Assembly: GCA_023055425.1 (NCBI GenBank)
Contig: JALGPY010000002.1
Coordinates: 139,125,927-139,189,926, forward strand
Reading direction: 5' to 3'
Source of the DNA: Linanthus parryae
Lineage: Eukaryota > Streptophyta > Magnoliopsida > Ericales > Polemoniaceae
Length of the DNA: 64,000 nt
The position numbers and the translations under genes are program-made. Shown piece by piece: positions 45,967 to 58,600 of this stretch. Positions within the stretch are counted from its first letter, which is position 1. The number at the start of each line of letters is the position of its first letter. Below the pieces are notes generated by a model. It had not been told where the DNA came from. It saw only the letters and a list, made by a program, of their open reading frames with translations, and searched no databases.

Positions 45967-46184
45967 ACTCTCAAAGGATAGCAAAACATGATCCTGAAGG
46001 CAAGGAGATAGAGAGTTTCTATGCCAATGGGAAGAAATGCTATCGCATATGAAGGTGCGCGGGGGTGTCCTCACGCGAGCATGGGGATATCCCTGAGCAA
46101 ATCAATCAAATTGAGCAGGTTTCGGAGACAGAAAAACCAATGCCAAGCACTCTAGAAGAGAAACTCAAATAAGCACCCGAATGC

Positions 46185-47640
46185 ATGGAAGACAAACCCA
46201 GACCACAAAAGCAGGAGCTGAAGGAGGTATTCCTAAGCCCGAACGAAGAAAAGAAGAGGCCAGTCTTTCTAAGCGCGGACCTCACAGGCGAAGAGGAGGA
46301 AAGATTGCTACAGCTCTTGACTGAGTACAAGGACGTGTTCGCATGGGAATACGATGAAATGCCCGGCCTGGACACGAGCATCACCATGCATCGGTTGGAT
46401 GTGATTCCGGGATCCAAACCGGTAAAACAGAGCACAAGAAGCTTTAGGCCGGAACTCAATGTGAAGATTAAGCAGGAAATTGTCAAACTCCTAGATGCCA
46501 AATTCATAGAGCCAAATCACCATCCCACATGGTTGGCCAACATTGTGCCAGTAGTAAAGAAGAATGGGCAATTCGCATCTGTGTAGACTTCCGAGATCTT
46601 AATCGCTTCTGCCCCAAGGATGATTTTCCACTCCCCAACATCGACTACTTATCGATTCGACCGCTGGTCATCGCATGTTCAGCTTCATGGACGGATTCAG
46701 TGGGTAAAATCAGATCAAGATGGACCCCGAAGACGCACGTAAAACCGCATTCATTACCCCGGTGGGAGTATTCAACTATACGGTGATGCCTTTTGGCCTC
46801 AAAAACGCAGTTGCGACTTACCAGCAGGCCATGATGGCCCTGTTCCACGACATGATGCACAACGAAGTGAAATTCTATGTGGATGACCTAGTTGTCAAAT
46901 CCAAGGAGGATGCGGACTATCTGGGGGATTTGCAAAAAGTGTTCAACAGATGCAGAAGCTTTCAATTAAAGATGAACCCCATGAAGTGCGCGTTCGGAGT
47001 AACATCAGGGAAATTCTTGGGATGTGTGGTACATCGTCAAGGAATCGAGCCTGATCCTGCGAAAGTATCGGCCATCACTAGCATGACGGTGCCACATAAC
47101 CAAAGTACCTTGAAAACCTTCTTGGGAAAGCTATCCTATCTGCGAAGGTTCATCCCAGCGATCGCCGAAATCACCTTCTGCTTCAGTGATCTTCTCAAGA
47201 AATATGCTGTATACAACTGGACTGCAGAGCACGAAGCTGCGTTCGGGAAACTAAAGGAGCTGCTGACATCGTCAAAAGTAATGATCGCACCTCAGCTCGG
47301 ATCACCACTCTTGTTGTATCTGACGTCAACAAGGAGGTCTATAGGAGCACTCCTAGCTCAGGAGTATGAGGGTCAAGAAAGGCCCATCTACTACATCTCT
47401 CGCATCGCGCAGCCCGCAGAATCAAGGTACACGGACATCGAACGTCATTGCCTTGCTTTATTCTTTGTAATAGATAAGTTGAGACACTATTTTGCTTCGC
47501 ACAAAGTAGTGGTGGTCACAAAGAGCAATCCTATATGGTATCTTCTGACTCACACCACTCCTGGGGGAAGATTGGCAAAGTGGTATATGACCATTTTCCA
47601 ATATGACATCACATGCGTTCGGCCGGGGGCGATCAAATCG
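46185..47640 (+). pseudogene. Reverse transcriptase and RNase H of element D, broken
   Basis: The RT start is at 46185-46586 (VFAWEYDEMPGLDTSI, FIEPNHHPTWLANIVPVVKK). A shift and TAG near 46586 interrupt the VDFRDLNRFCPKDDFPLPNID block. From 46720 the frame holds the palm with GVFNYTVMPFGLKNA, the catalytic FYVDDLVVKS, and the first RNase H (LLLYLTSTRRSIGALLAQ, ESRYTDIERHCLALFFVI). A TAG at 47641 ends it; the inverted copy has CAG there. Right of 47065 the sequence has an inverted counterpart at 64000 and below. Confidence 0.88.
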
Positions 47641-49788
47641 TAGGCGGTAGCGGATTGCTGGCGCAATTCCCTGATAACAGTCATGAGCCCGTGATTGAAG
47701 AAGAATTGGAGGGACCTGAAATCTACGCAGTTGAGTTGCCCTATTGGACGCTCCATTTCGATGGCTCGTCAACAAGGAAAGGTGGAGGCATCGGAATGTT
47801 CTTGACCAAACCAGATGGAGAGGTCATAGAGATGTCCGCAAAGCTTGACTTCGCAGTCACCAACAATGAAGCAGAGTATGAGGCTCTCATCGCAGGTCTT
47901 CGCGCAGCAAAGGCATTAGAAGTAAGCAATCTGACGGTTATGGGGGACTCCAAGCTAATCGTCAAACAAGCCTCGGGCGAGTATGGTTTGAAGGAGATAA
48001 ACTTATTTCCCTACCGGACCTTGGTACAGAAATTGGTGCAACAGTTCTGCGACGTTAGATACGAGCACAAACCTCGAGCGGACAATAGGCTTGCTGACGC
48101 TTTAGCTACCTTGGGATCCAAGGTCAGTACGGACAAATGTCCTGCGAGAATCTCGATTGATGTGCGAACATCCTCGGCGTTGACAGAGGACGCGTGCGTC
48201 GATGAATGCATGGATGATGCGGACTGGAGAAAATCGGTCTTACGGGCCATTGCAGAAGGCACTAGCAGCGAGAACTGGGCATCCACAAAGGGGTATTGCA
48301 TACATGACAACACCCTCTACTACAAGGGCCGTGGCGGAATACTCATGCGATGCGTCTCGGAGCAAGAGGGACAAGCGCTGTTAGAAAAGATTCACCAACA
48401 TGATTGCGGGGAAAGTGAGGTGTCAATCTATCGGAAAGCCCAGAGGTATGGCATTCATTGGCCGGACATGTCAACGGCCGCAACATTGATTCAAGGAAAT
48501 TGCGAGAGTTGCGCACTGATCAAAGACTCTTTATTCATTGCTCTGACCGACGACGATGCGGATTGGAGGAAACCACTCTTTGACTTTCTCACCCAGGGTA
48601 TTGTACCCGAATCGAGAATAGAAGCCGAGAAACTAAAGAGAAAAGCAGCCCGATATGTGGTGCAAGAAAATTCGCTTTGGCGAAGGGGCCATCAAGTTAA
48701 CTTGCTGCGATGTCTAGACAGCAAGGAAGCACAAGAAGTGATGGACCTTTCTCATCAGGTGGAACATCAGGGAGGTGCAAAATTATGCTGACAGCTCCTC
48801 TCGATTGGATACTTCTGGCCCACCATGGAGGCTGATTGCCGCACCAAAGTAAGACGCTGCCAGGAGTGTCAATTCAAAGGTAATCTAGTGCACGCTCCTG
48901 CCGGTAGATCTACACGCGTTGGGAACACCATGGCCGTTCCATACATGGGCTCTGGATTTCGTCGGTCCCATTCGACCGACCTCGCACGGGAATCATTTTA
49001 TTCTCACCGCGACCGAGTTGTTCACCAAGTGGGTAGAAGCATTACCACTAAAGACAGCAAATGCGCTAGCCGTGGTCCATTTCATCCAAGAAAGCATCAT
49101 ATGCAGGTTCGGAATTCCAAACACCATTCTTTCGGATAATGGTACCCCCTTTGTCAATCGACAGGTGGCTGCAAAGCTAGCAGAGTACAACATAAGACAG
49201 ATATGCTCCACTCCATACTACCCGAAGGGGAATGGGCAAGCGGAAGCAACCAACAAGAATTTATTGAGAATCTTGAGCAAGATGGTCGCAGATGACCACA
49301 AGAAGTGGGCTGATTCTTTGAACATAGCCCTGTGGGCTTATCGGACTTCTCCAAGGACGCCCACAGGGGCCTCGCCATTTCTTTTATGCTATGGAGCTGA
49401 AGCTGTGGTACCTGCGGAAGTAAAGATTAACTCTGCAAGGTTGGCTTTTCATGCATTATATGACAATCAACGCGATCATGACTTAGTCCTGCTAGAAGAG
49501 AAGCGGGAGCAAGATAAAGGGACTAACAAACGATACCAAGAAAGGATCGCTCGTGCGTACAACAAAACAGTCCAACGTCGAGATTTCGCAGTTGGAGATT
49601 AGGTCTTGCGCGCGTCTGACCATTGCATGCGAGAGGCAGCTCACCCAAAATTCGCAGCCAATTGGGAAGGACCCTTTGAAGTCACAGAAGTCTTTGATAG
49701 TGGCTATTGCAACATACGGAGGTTACATGGAACGACCTCAACCCCAAGCTCAGTCAACATGCGCTGGATTAAGAAGTATTATCCTTAA
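47641..49788 (+). pseudogene. Second RNase H and integrase of element D, broken
   Basis: The archaeal-type second RNase H typical of Tat elements spans about 47740-48120, with its acidic residues in LHFDGSS, NNEAEYEALIAGL, MGDSKLIVKQ and RADNRLADAL. The integrase zinc module (HQVEHQGG ... CRQCQEC type) starts near 48745 but a TGA at 48789 cuts it. The catalytic core at 48919-49602 has WALDFVGPI, ILSDNGTPF and NGQAEATNKN. A TAG at 49600 (Leu in the other arm) breaks the C-terminus; the natural end is TAA at 49786-49788. No chromodomain is present. Confidence 0.88.
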
Positions 49789-49857
49789 CTTCTCTCATTA
49801 TATGCGTTAGATTACAACGTCTGCTTTATGCTCTGTATTGCTATAACTCGTGCATCT

Positions 49858-49946
49858 TCTCTCCCATATGAGAGAATTGTAATCTCATCTCTCCCATATG
49901 AGAGTATTTTATAATAAAAAGACTTCTCCCAAATGAGAAGAACTTT
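49858..49946 (+). repeat. Three small hairpins after pol
   Basis: ctctcccatatgagag occurs twice (near 49859 and 49890) and cttctcccaaatgagaag once (near 49923); each is a self-complementary hairpin. An aataaaaag lies between. They could act in 3' end formation; the role is inference. Confidence 0.6.
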
Positions 49947-50000
49947 ATGCTTTTAGCTGTCTTTATTGCTCTGTTTATTTCATTATTTCCGTTAGCGAAA

Positions 50001-50600
50001 GCCTATCCGCCGTGATAGCAGCCTATGCGAATACGATCTTAAGTGATCTTCTAAAGCCTATCCGCCGTGATAGCAGCCTATGCGAATACAATCTTAAGTG
50101 ATCTTCTAAAGCCTATCTGCCATGATAGCAGCCTATGCGAATATGATCTTAAGTGATCTTTTAAAGCCTATCTGCCACGATAGCAGCTCACGCGAATACG
50201 ATCTTAAGTGATCTTTTAAAGCCTATCTGCCACGATAGCAGCCTATGCGAGTATGATCTTAAGTGATCTTTTAAGCCTATCTGCCATGATAGCAGCCTAT
50301 GCGAGTATGATCTTAAATGATCTTTCAAGCCTATCTGCCACGATAGCAGCACTACACGAATGCGGTCTCAAAATGATTTTTAAGTCTATCTGCCATGATA
50401 GCAGCATTATGCAAAATGATCTTAAGTGATCTACAGAAGCCTATCTGCCGAGATAGCACCCGCACTTGAGTTTAACCTTAAGTAAATCTCAAGCCTATCT
50501 GCCAAGATAGCACAGCTACGCAAATACGATCTCGAACGATCTAAAATCATATCTGCGAATCTATCCGACAGATAGCAAATCATAGCAGCAATGCAAAGTG
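50001..50600. repeat. 55-bp tandem repeat, left arm
   Basis: Units start at 50001, 50056, 50111, 50166 and 50221 (period 55), then continue with slightly shorter units to about 50600. Each has gcctatctgccacgatagca (a small stem ctatc/gatag) and a cgatcttaagtgatctt half. Outer units are near identical, later ones degenerate. It lies between pol and the antisense gene, in the 3' region where Tat elements often carry such arrays. Confidence 0.88.
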
Positions 50601-51945
50601 TGAATACAACACTACAGAGGGCGAAATTTGCCAATACGCATGCGAAATTGTAATTTGTTGTAACGAAAACAACAAATCATACAAAGCGGTTTATCATTAT
50701 GAGTCAAAATGACTTACAATTTAGCTGTCTAGATAGCAGCCTACAAGCGAAAAGCTCAGATCAAGCTAGTTACACAGCCAACATGGCTTAAAATGCATCA
50801 AAATAGTAACTTACAAGCGAAAGTTACACATCGAGGGAATCCCAACTGGAAAAAGATCGACATAACGGTCCTAGCAGAAGCTATGCGATACAACGATCTG
50901 CGACCAAAGATCTGTAGCAAGTAGGGTGTTCCTGCGAAAAGAACAGCCCACCATGTCTACAAGACCTATGCGATTCTATGTTCAAGATCCCAGGATCTGA
51001 CAAGGCCATTCTTTAGTCTTATGCCCAAGAGACGTGCCTGAGGAACCAACTGTTCCGGCGTATGCGGCTGTGAAGAACAGGCAGGCTCAAACTCCTAGGG
51101 CAAGAGGCTCCTTGTCCACGGAGACGAGCATAATGGCTCGCCAAGCTGAGCTCAAGAACGTGGTGGCGATTGATCAACCTCCGGGCAAGCTAGAGGAGAA
51201 ATCCGCCGTTCATTACGAGTCAGTAGCAAGGTCAGTACGGCGCTGCACCTCGCCGGGAGGCGGCCGGAAACATGACCTGCAAGCATAATAGACGAAGAAA
51301 ATTCTTCGAGCAAGCATGAGGTATTATCTGTATATTCTTTATGATAGTTATAAAGATCGATAAGCCTTGTAAATCAGATCTTGGAAGCTATTTCTACGGC
51401 ACAAAGCACAAACTCAGGTTTTGCAACTTGAAGCTGCCATGAATCAACGAAAGACAAGCGTTGAAGCCAACAGTCGTAAAGACTCACGGAAAGCCACATT
51501 TTGGGATGAATAACACAAATAGCAAAAGGCAGGGTTTATGTAGACCCTGTTGAGACTCTTCAGTTGTTGATATGAGTCAGCAAAACTTGAAAAGAGGGTA
51601 AGAATCAATCACTTACGCCTTGAAAAGAGGTAACAATCAATTACCCTACTAAAGGCTACAACGATTCGGTTGCGTATCCTAATTAATGACGGATGGTCAT
51701 GATACGGATGGACTTCCCAAGGAAAGCGTGCTTATCTACTGAGCAATTAGCGCGAAAATCAAGGCAGAATATCAATAGCTGACGTCATAATTGATATGCA
51801 CAGAGATATTCGAGCAAATCCTGGGAAGGGCAAAACAGGCATTCAAATTCTTTTTTTTTTTAAAAAAAGGGGGGGGGGAGGAGAGAAACCCTAGCAACAT
51901 TACAGTAATGTTTTAGCATTTTTCTCCACACAGATTTGCTACTTT
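50601..51945. other. Spacer between tandem repeat and antisense gene, left arm
   Basis: It contains an open frame at 51034-51288 on the plus strand (84 residues, basic, no recognised domain) with a counterpart at 59906-60181 on the minus strand; both are likely non-coding. A homopolymer T/A/G block lies at 51850-51880. Nothing else was recognised. Confidence 0.5.
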
Positions 51946-54900
51946 TCAAAATAAGCCTTTGACCAGGGAATCATTAGGAGTAAACTGACGCGACAGATTT
52001 TCCACTTGCTCCACTTCTTGCTTCAATTGCTCGTATTTGGCGTTCATCTCATGGAAGAGCTTCGCAGCCTCTTCAGCCTTTCGATTTTGCTGCTCCACCT
52101 TCTGCTCCTCAGCTGTAAGGTTATGGTAGCCGCGCTTCAAAATCACGGCCGCGCGAATCTGGGTGACTCTTTTGATAAGAAACCCAAAGCCCAGCTTTCC
52201 TTGAACTTTGGCGAGAAGGTTTTGACACATGCCAAAAAGCAGTTCCGCGCTCTGAGGAGAAATGGTCGCAGGAGTGGCTGCAGATAGCTGCTCCAAAATC
52301 CAGATGGCTTCAGTAAAAAACAGCCTCCGGTCGAAGGGCCCTATCTCAAGAGACCTCACAAATGATTGAGGATAGGAGAGGCGCATCTGAACTAGCCAGT
52401 CTACGTCAGCTTGCTTCAACCCTAAAGCAATGTTAAAACCAAGTTAGATTACCGAACTTGCAAATGAAGAATGCAAGATGCGAACAGCAAATTACGACAT
52501 ACCAGTTCCTTCAAGGATCTCGCGCAAAGAAGGAATGCGCATTGCTGGGGCAGTTGAAGACTGTCTTTGCTTCATTGACCACCTGTCAGCCGCGAGCTCT
52601 AACTCCTCATAGTTGGTAGGAAGAGTATAAGCCGCACCAGGTGCGATTGCAGCCCCGACCTGCGAACTCCAAAAGTTCCATGCAGGAAGAGGTGCCACAG
52701 GCTCAGTCATTGCCGGAGGCATAGCAGCGGTAGAAGTTGCAGCTTGATCGGGGATGCCTTCAGGTGCGATAGCATTAGCAGCATCTACTTCTGTTTCCTC
52801 AGTACCAGCATGGGCATCTTCCTCCATCAACACGGTGTCAGTTTCGACATCATCAGAAACTTCAATGATGTCCTCGAAGGGCTCTCCCGCATATTCAGCA
52901 GCTGCGACGGGCTTCTCAGTATGAGAACTCGGCACCGGGACATAGGATGCAGAAGGTTGACTCCTTTGTTCCAACATGGCTTCATCAGCGTTGCCTGCGA
53001 TACAAGATACGATAATGTGAGGTAACTTGTATTGCATAATGTTTTATTGACTTTGGTAAGCTAAGAGCAAGCACCTCCACGCGAAGGTGGGATTGCAGCA
53101 TCTTCGTCATATGCTAAGGACGTGGAACCTTGCCCTATTATTGTATCTTCATTAAGCATATCTTTAAGACGAGCGTGACCTGGGGCGCGAAGAAACCAGT
53201 CATGATTATGTTTGGGTTGCTAAGCCTAGCTCACACATGTTGCTCAAATGATTACCTGAAGGTTCTCTGCACTTGCTTACTAGCCAGCGGCGGATGTTAG
53301 CTTTCGACAAGCCGTGCTTTAACGCACCGACAATCACATCTCGGTAAGTTACCGCAAGATTAAAAATCTCACCTTCGTTACCACCTGCGATTTCTTCGAA
53401 GTCCGCTTGGACTTGCTCTAGAGCTGCTGCATCTTCTCCTGGAGTCGCATCCTCCTCAGGAGCGTCCTCTTCTGGAACCGCACTTCCCTCATGGGTTGGA
53501 AGAACTAAGTCGTCGACGTGTTGTTCTTCTAGGCTCCTTTGCTTCACGCGTTCGAGCTCCTCTTCTTCTCGCTTTCTTCTTCTTTCAGCAGCCTCCGCGG
53601 CTGTTCTCCTGGACTCGGCAAGAATGTCCTTGCTTATGGTTTCGTCGGAAACACCAGAATGAGAACCCCTCTTCTGCTTCTTGGCCAAAAGGCCACTGAT
53701 GGTCTCATCGTCAACATCTGCTAAGAAACAATTCGTTCAGATAAGATTGCGAAAGAGTTAAGATAATGAGAAGAGAAGTACGATTGAGATACCTCCTGAC
53801 TCTTCCTCTTGTATCTCATCTCTCTCTCTGTCTCTGACAGCTTCAATTCTTTCCTCTTCTTCATCTCCTTCTCTTGTCTCTCTTCTCTCCTCCTCTTCCT
53901 CCTGGCCAAACGGAACAAAGGTCTCCACTGCGAGCTCCTTTCGCGCTTTACTGGGCATGCGACCTTTACCTTTATCCCTGGCAGTAAGGGATCTCGCAGG
54001 AGGGGAAGTTGGAGCGCTCCTAGGGGAGGAGATTGTGATTCCTATTTGTCTGGGCCTCTTCGCTCTCGGAGCAGCAGTCGCTGGAGGAGATGGATCATTC
54101 CTGGGTGGAGACAAGGCTGGAGTATTGTCTATCAGCGAATCAGCAAAAGCATTCATGATCTCGCGAATTTTGGTCTCAACCGCGGGATCCACCTTCGAAG
54201 CTAGCCGAACTGGTTGTCCCTGCCTTCTTGCGGTAACAATGGTAGTGACCAGCGATTTGGAACGCTCACCAGATGCAAACCTCCTCACATAGCACTGCGG
54301 CAGAAAATGAAGCATGAAGTTTTCAACATATTGGAATAAAGGAAACTCAGCACATGCAAGAGAAATTTCTTACCTTAGCGAAAGTTTCGCTGTATCTGAT
54401 GACATGAGAATCACCCCTCTTAACCGCGGCTATCTTTTCGTCAAGAATGGTGGAGGGACACAGGTGATTCTCGCGATCCAACAACGAATAGCAGCCATAT
54501 TCAGACTCGTCCAGGCTACAGTTGGGACAAAAAGGGAAAGAATTCCTTTTGATCACAGGAGCTCTGCTTGGTTGAGGGGCCGACTGCGTCTCAAACCTTG
54601 TCTGCTGGGCATTCCAATAAGCGATCCAGTTTCTGGAATAGCCACCTTCGCGGTTACCTGGAGGTTGCTCGGAGGGAAGATTGCTCCTCAAGATTGTTTT
54701 ACACTCCCCAGACAATAACCGCTTGTAGCAGCCTCTTATGATAGACTGCGGCCAGATTGATGGTGCTACTGCGTCGAAGCCGAACTGGGGAGAAACGCGA
54801 GTAGGATCAACATCCACGGTAATCCTCTCGTACCTAGGGGCGAGCTCACGAACATGCTCTGCAAGAGCAGGAAGAGAACCTCTCAGACACCAGCAAAAGA

Positions 54901-55623
54901 ATTCGCGATAGCGCTCGTGGAAATGCTCCCCGCCCTCGAAAAGAAGCTCTTCTGAGAAAGCAACAGCCTTAGAGGGATACAGTTTTGGGAACCATCGCAC
55001 ATTCTCAACGCGCGCGGCATAAGGCCTGGCTATAAACTCTTCCCGATTGTCGCATATCAGGCTCCAAACGCACTTAGGAAAGTGAGTTCCAAACCACCTC
55101 GCAGCCCTACCGCTATTACGCTCCTCCTCCACACCTGGGGGACACCATTTGCTGGGCTTAGAAGGAATTGGGGCATAAGAGGGCCATCGCTCGAAGACCC
55201 ACATTGTCAAGAAAGCAATGTTAATGTAAGTCAGTACGTCGAGGCGACACGCGATTCCTTCATTGCCACGACCAGCTGATCCAACCTGTGGTACAGCGTG
55301 CCCAAGACTAAGGGTCCGAGTGCGACTTTCTGACCAAGGGCCAGTTTCACAGCAAGAGGCAGAACATGATAGAAGACCCCATCATGCGGGTGACCATCGA
55401 TTAAATACCTCGACAACCAGGCACAGAGGAAGGCGCATAGGGTCAAGTGATAACCCTTGCCATTCACAAAGTTTTTTGCCTTTGGGTTTTGGCTCAGAAG
55501 CTTCTTGGTGATACTGTTGTTCGCATAATCGCGAAAGAAATATTGCACCCACTTGTTCCAAGTGTTCTTCGCAGATGTGTCAACCAACTGCCAGTCAGGG
55601 AGGAGTTCTGTGGGAATCCACCG
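51946..55623 (-). pseudogene. Antisense plant-mobile-domain (PMD) gene, 5'-truncated, left arm
   Basis: Six exons on the strand opposite to gag-pol: 55623-54374, 54294-53793, 53717-53256, 53179-53075, 52994-52503, 52421-51946. The five GT-AG introns are 75-81 bp. Exon phases agree across all junctions, which supports the model strongly. Exon 1 has the PMD-like core (LTLCAFLCAWLSRYLIDG, VLPLAVKLALGQKVALGPLV, LGTLYHRLDQL), exon 2 is Pro/Ser and acidic, exon 3 a basic coiled region, exon 6 ends in a coiled coil. The N-terminus is cut at the palindrome axis. A small insertion after RVASTY (near 55231) shifts the frame. PMD proteins are related to transposon proteins and plant MAIN-type nuclear proteins; the function here is unknown. 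Confidence 0.75.
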
Positions 55624-55659
55624 GGTGCAATATTTCTTTCGCCACAGTCTGGTCTTTTA
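55624..55659. other. Spacer at the centre of the palindrome
   Basis: The two arms end at 55623 and 55660, leaving 36 bp. Its first 20 bases (ggtgcaatatttctttcgcc) are nearly the same as 55734-55753 in the right arm and, inverted, 55530-55549 in the left arm. This looks like a short templated insertion at the join. Confidence 0.9.
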
Positions 55660-58600
55660 CGGTGGATTCCCACTGAACTCCTCTCTGACTGGCAGTTGGT
55701 TGACACATCTGCGAAGAACACTTGGAACAAGTGGGTGCAATATTTCTTTCGCGATTATGCGAACAGCAGTATCACCAAGAAGCTTCTGAGCCAAAACCCA
55801 AAGGCAAAAAACTATGTGAATGGCAAGGGTTATCACTTGACCCTATGCGCCTTCCTCTGTGCCTGGTTGTCGAGGTATTTAATCGATGGTCACCCGCATG
55901 ATGGGGTCTTCTATCATGTTCTGCCTCTTGCTGTGAAACTGGCCCTTGGTCAGAAAGTCGCACTCGGACCCTTAGTCTTGGGCACGCTGTACCACAGGTT
56001 GGATCAGCTGGTCGTGGCAATGAAGGAATCGCGTGTCGCCTCGACGTACTGACTTACATTAACATTGCTTTCTTGACAATGTGGGTCTTCGAGCGATGGC
56101 CCTCTTATGCCCCAATTCCTTCTAAGCCCAGCAAATGGTGTCCCCCAGGTGTGGAGGAGGAGCGTAATAGCGGTAGGGCTGCGAGGTGGTTTGGAACTCA
56201 CTTTCCTAAGTGCGTTTGGAGCCTGATATGCGACAATCGGGAAGAGTTTATAGCCAGGCCTTATGCCGCGCGCGTTGAGAATGTGCGATGGTTCCCAAAA
56301 CTGTATCCCTCTAAGGCTGTTGCTTTCTCAGAAGAGCTTCTTTTCGAGGGCGGGGAGCATTTCCACGAGCGCTATCGCGAATTCTTTTGCTGGTGTCTGA
56401 GAGGTTCTCTTCCTGCTCTTGCAGAGCATGTTCGTGAGCTCGCCCCTAGGTACGAGAGGATTACCGTGGATGTTGATCCTACTCGCGTTTCTCCCCAGTT
56501 CGGCTTCGACGCAGTAGCACCATCAATCTGGCCGCAGTCTATCATAAGAGGCTGCTACAAGCGGTTATTGTCTGGGGAGTGTAAAACAATCTTGAGGAGC
56601 AATCTTCCCTTCGAGCAACCTCCAGGTAACCGCGAAGGTGGCTATTCCAGAAACTGGATCGCTTATTGGAATGCCCAGCAGACAAGGTTTGAGACGCAGT
56701 CGGCCCCTCAACCAAGCAGAGCTCCTGTGATCAAAAGGAATTCTTTCCCTTTTCGTCCCAACTGTAGCCTGGACGAGTCTGAATATGGCTGCTATTCGTT
56801 GTTGGATCGCGAGAATCACCTGTGTCCCTCCACCATTCTTGACGAAAAGATAGCCGCGGTTAAGAGGGGTGATTCTCATGTCATCAGATACAGCGAAACT
56901 TTCGCTAAGGTAAGAAATTTCTCTTGCATGTGCTGAGTTTCCTTTATTCCAATATGTTGAAAACTTCATGCTTCATTTTCTGCCGCAGTGCTATGTGAGG
57001 AGGTTTGCATCTGGTGAGCGTTCCAAATCGCTGGTCACTACCATTGTTACCGCAAGAAGGCAGGGACAACCAGTTCGGCTAGCTTCGAAGGTGGATCCCG
57101 CGGTTGAGACCAAAATTCGCGAGATCATGAATGCTTTTGCTGATTCGCTGATAGACAATACTCCAGCCTTGTCTCCACCCAGGAATGATCCATCTCCTCC
57201 AGCGACTGCTGCTCCGAGAGCGAAGAGGCCCAGACAAATAGGAATCACAATCTCCTCCCCTAGGAGCGCTCCAACTTCCCCTCCTGCGAGATCCCTTACT
57301 GCCAGGGATAAAGGTAAAGGTCGCATGCCCAGTAAAGCGCGAAAGGAGCTCGCAGTGGAGACCTTTGTTCCGTTTGGCCAGGAGGAAGAGGAGGAGAGAA
57401 GAGAGACAAGAGAAGGAGATGAAGAAGAGGAAAGAATTGAAGCTGTCAGAGACAGAGAGAGAGATGAGATACAAGAGGAAGAGTCAGGACGTATCTCAAT
57501 CGTACTTCTCTTCTCATTATCTTAACTCTTTCGCAATCTTATCTGAACGAATTGTTTCTTAGCAGATGTTGACGATGAGACCATCAGTGGCCTTTTGGCC
57601 AAGAAGCAGAAGAGGGGTTCTCATTCTGGTGTTTCCGACGAAACCATAAGCAAGGACATTCTTGCCGAGTCCAGGAGAACAGCCGCGGAGGCTGCTGAAA
57701 GAAGAAGAAAGCGAGAAGAAGAGGAGCTCGAACGCGTGAAGCAAAGGAGCCTAGAAGAACAACACGTCGACGACTTAGTTCTTCCAACCCATGAGGGAAG
57801 TGCGGTTCCAGAAGAGGACGCTCCTGAGGAGGATGCGACTCCAGGAGAAGATGCAGCAGCTCTAGAGCAAGTCCAAGCGGACTTCGAAGAAATCGCAGGT
57901 GGTAACGAAGGTGAGATTTTTAATCTTGCGGTAACTTACCGAGATGTGATTGTCGGTGCGTTAAAGCACGGCTTGTCGAAAGCTAACATCCACCGCTGGC
58001 TAGTAAGCAAGTGCAGAGAACCTTCAGGTAATCATTTGAGCAACATGTGTGAGCTAGGCTTAGCAACCCAAACATAATCATGACTGGTTTCTTCGCGCCC
58101 CAGGTCACGCTCGTCTTAAAGATATGCTTAATGAAGATACAATAATAGGGAAAGGTTCCACGTCCTTAGCATATGACGAAGATGCTGCAATCCCACCTTC
58201 GCGTGGAGGTGCTTGCTCTTAGCTTACCAAAGACAATAAAACATTATGCAATACAAGTTACCTCACATTATCGTATCTTGTATCGCAGGCAACGCTGATG
58301 AAGCCATGTTGGAACAAAGGAGTCAACCTTCTGCATCCTATGTCCCGGTGCCGAGTTCTCATACTGAGAATCCCGTCGCAGCTGCTGAATATGCGGGAGA
58401 GCCCTTCGAGGACATCATTGAAGTTTCTGATGATGTCGAAACTGACACCGTGTTGATGGAGGAAGATGCCCATGCTGGTACTGAGGAAACAGAAGTAGAT
58501 GCTGCTAATGCTATCGCACCCGAAGGCATCCCCGATCAAGCTGCAACTTCTACCGCTGCTATGCCTCCGGCAATGACTGAGCCTGTGGCACCTCTTCCTG

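Noticed and set aside
50001..50600. CRISPR-like regular repeat with hairpin units
   Set aside because: Units are contiguous without variable spacers, in a plant retrotransposon.
51034..51288. 84-residue frame conserved in both arms of the palindrome
   Set aside because: Conservation follows from the inverted duplication itself; composition and lack of domains give no support for a gene.
55447..56052. 201-residue frame crossing the palindrome axis
   Set aside because: Its first third is the antisense of the left-arm PMD exon and the 36-bp spacer; only the part from 55660 is PMD coding.
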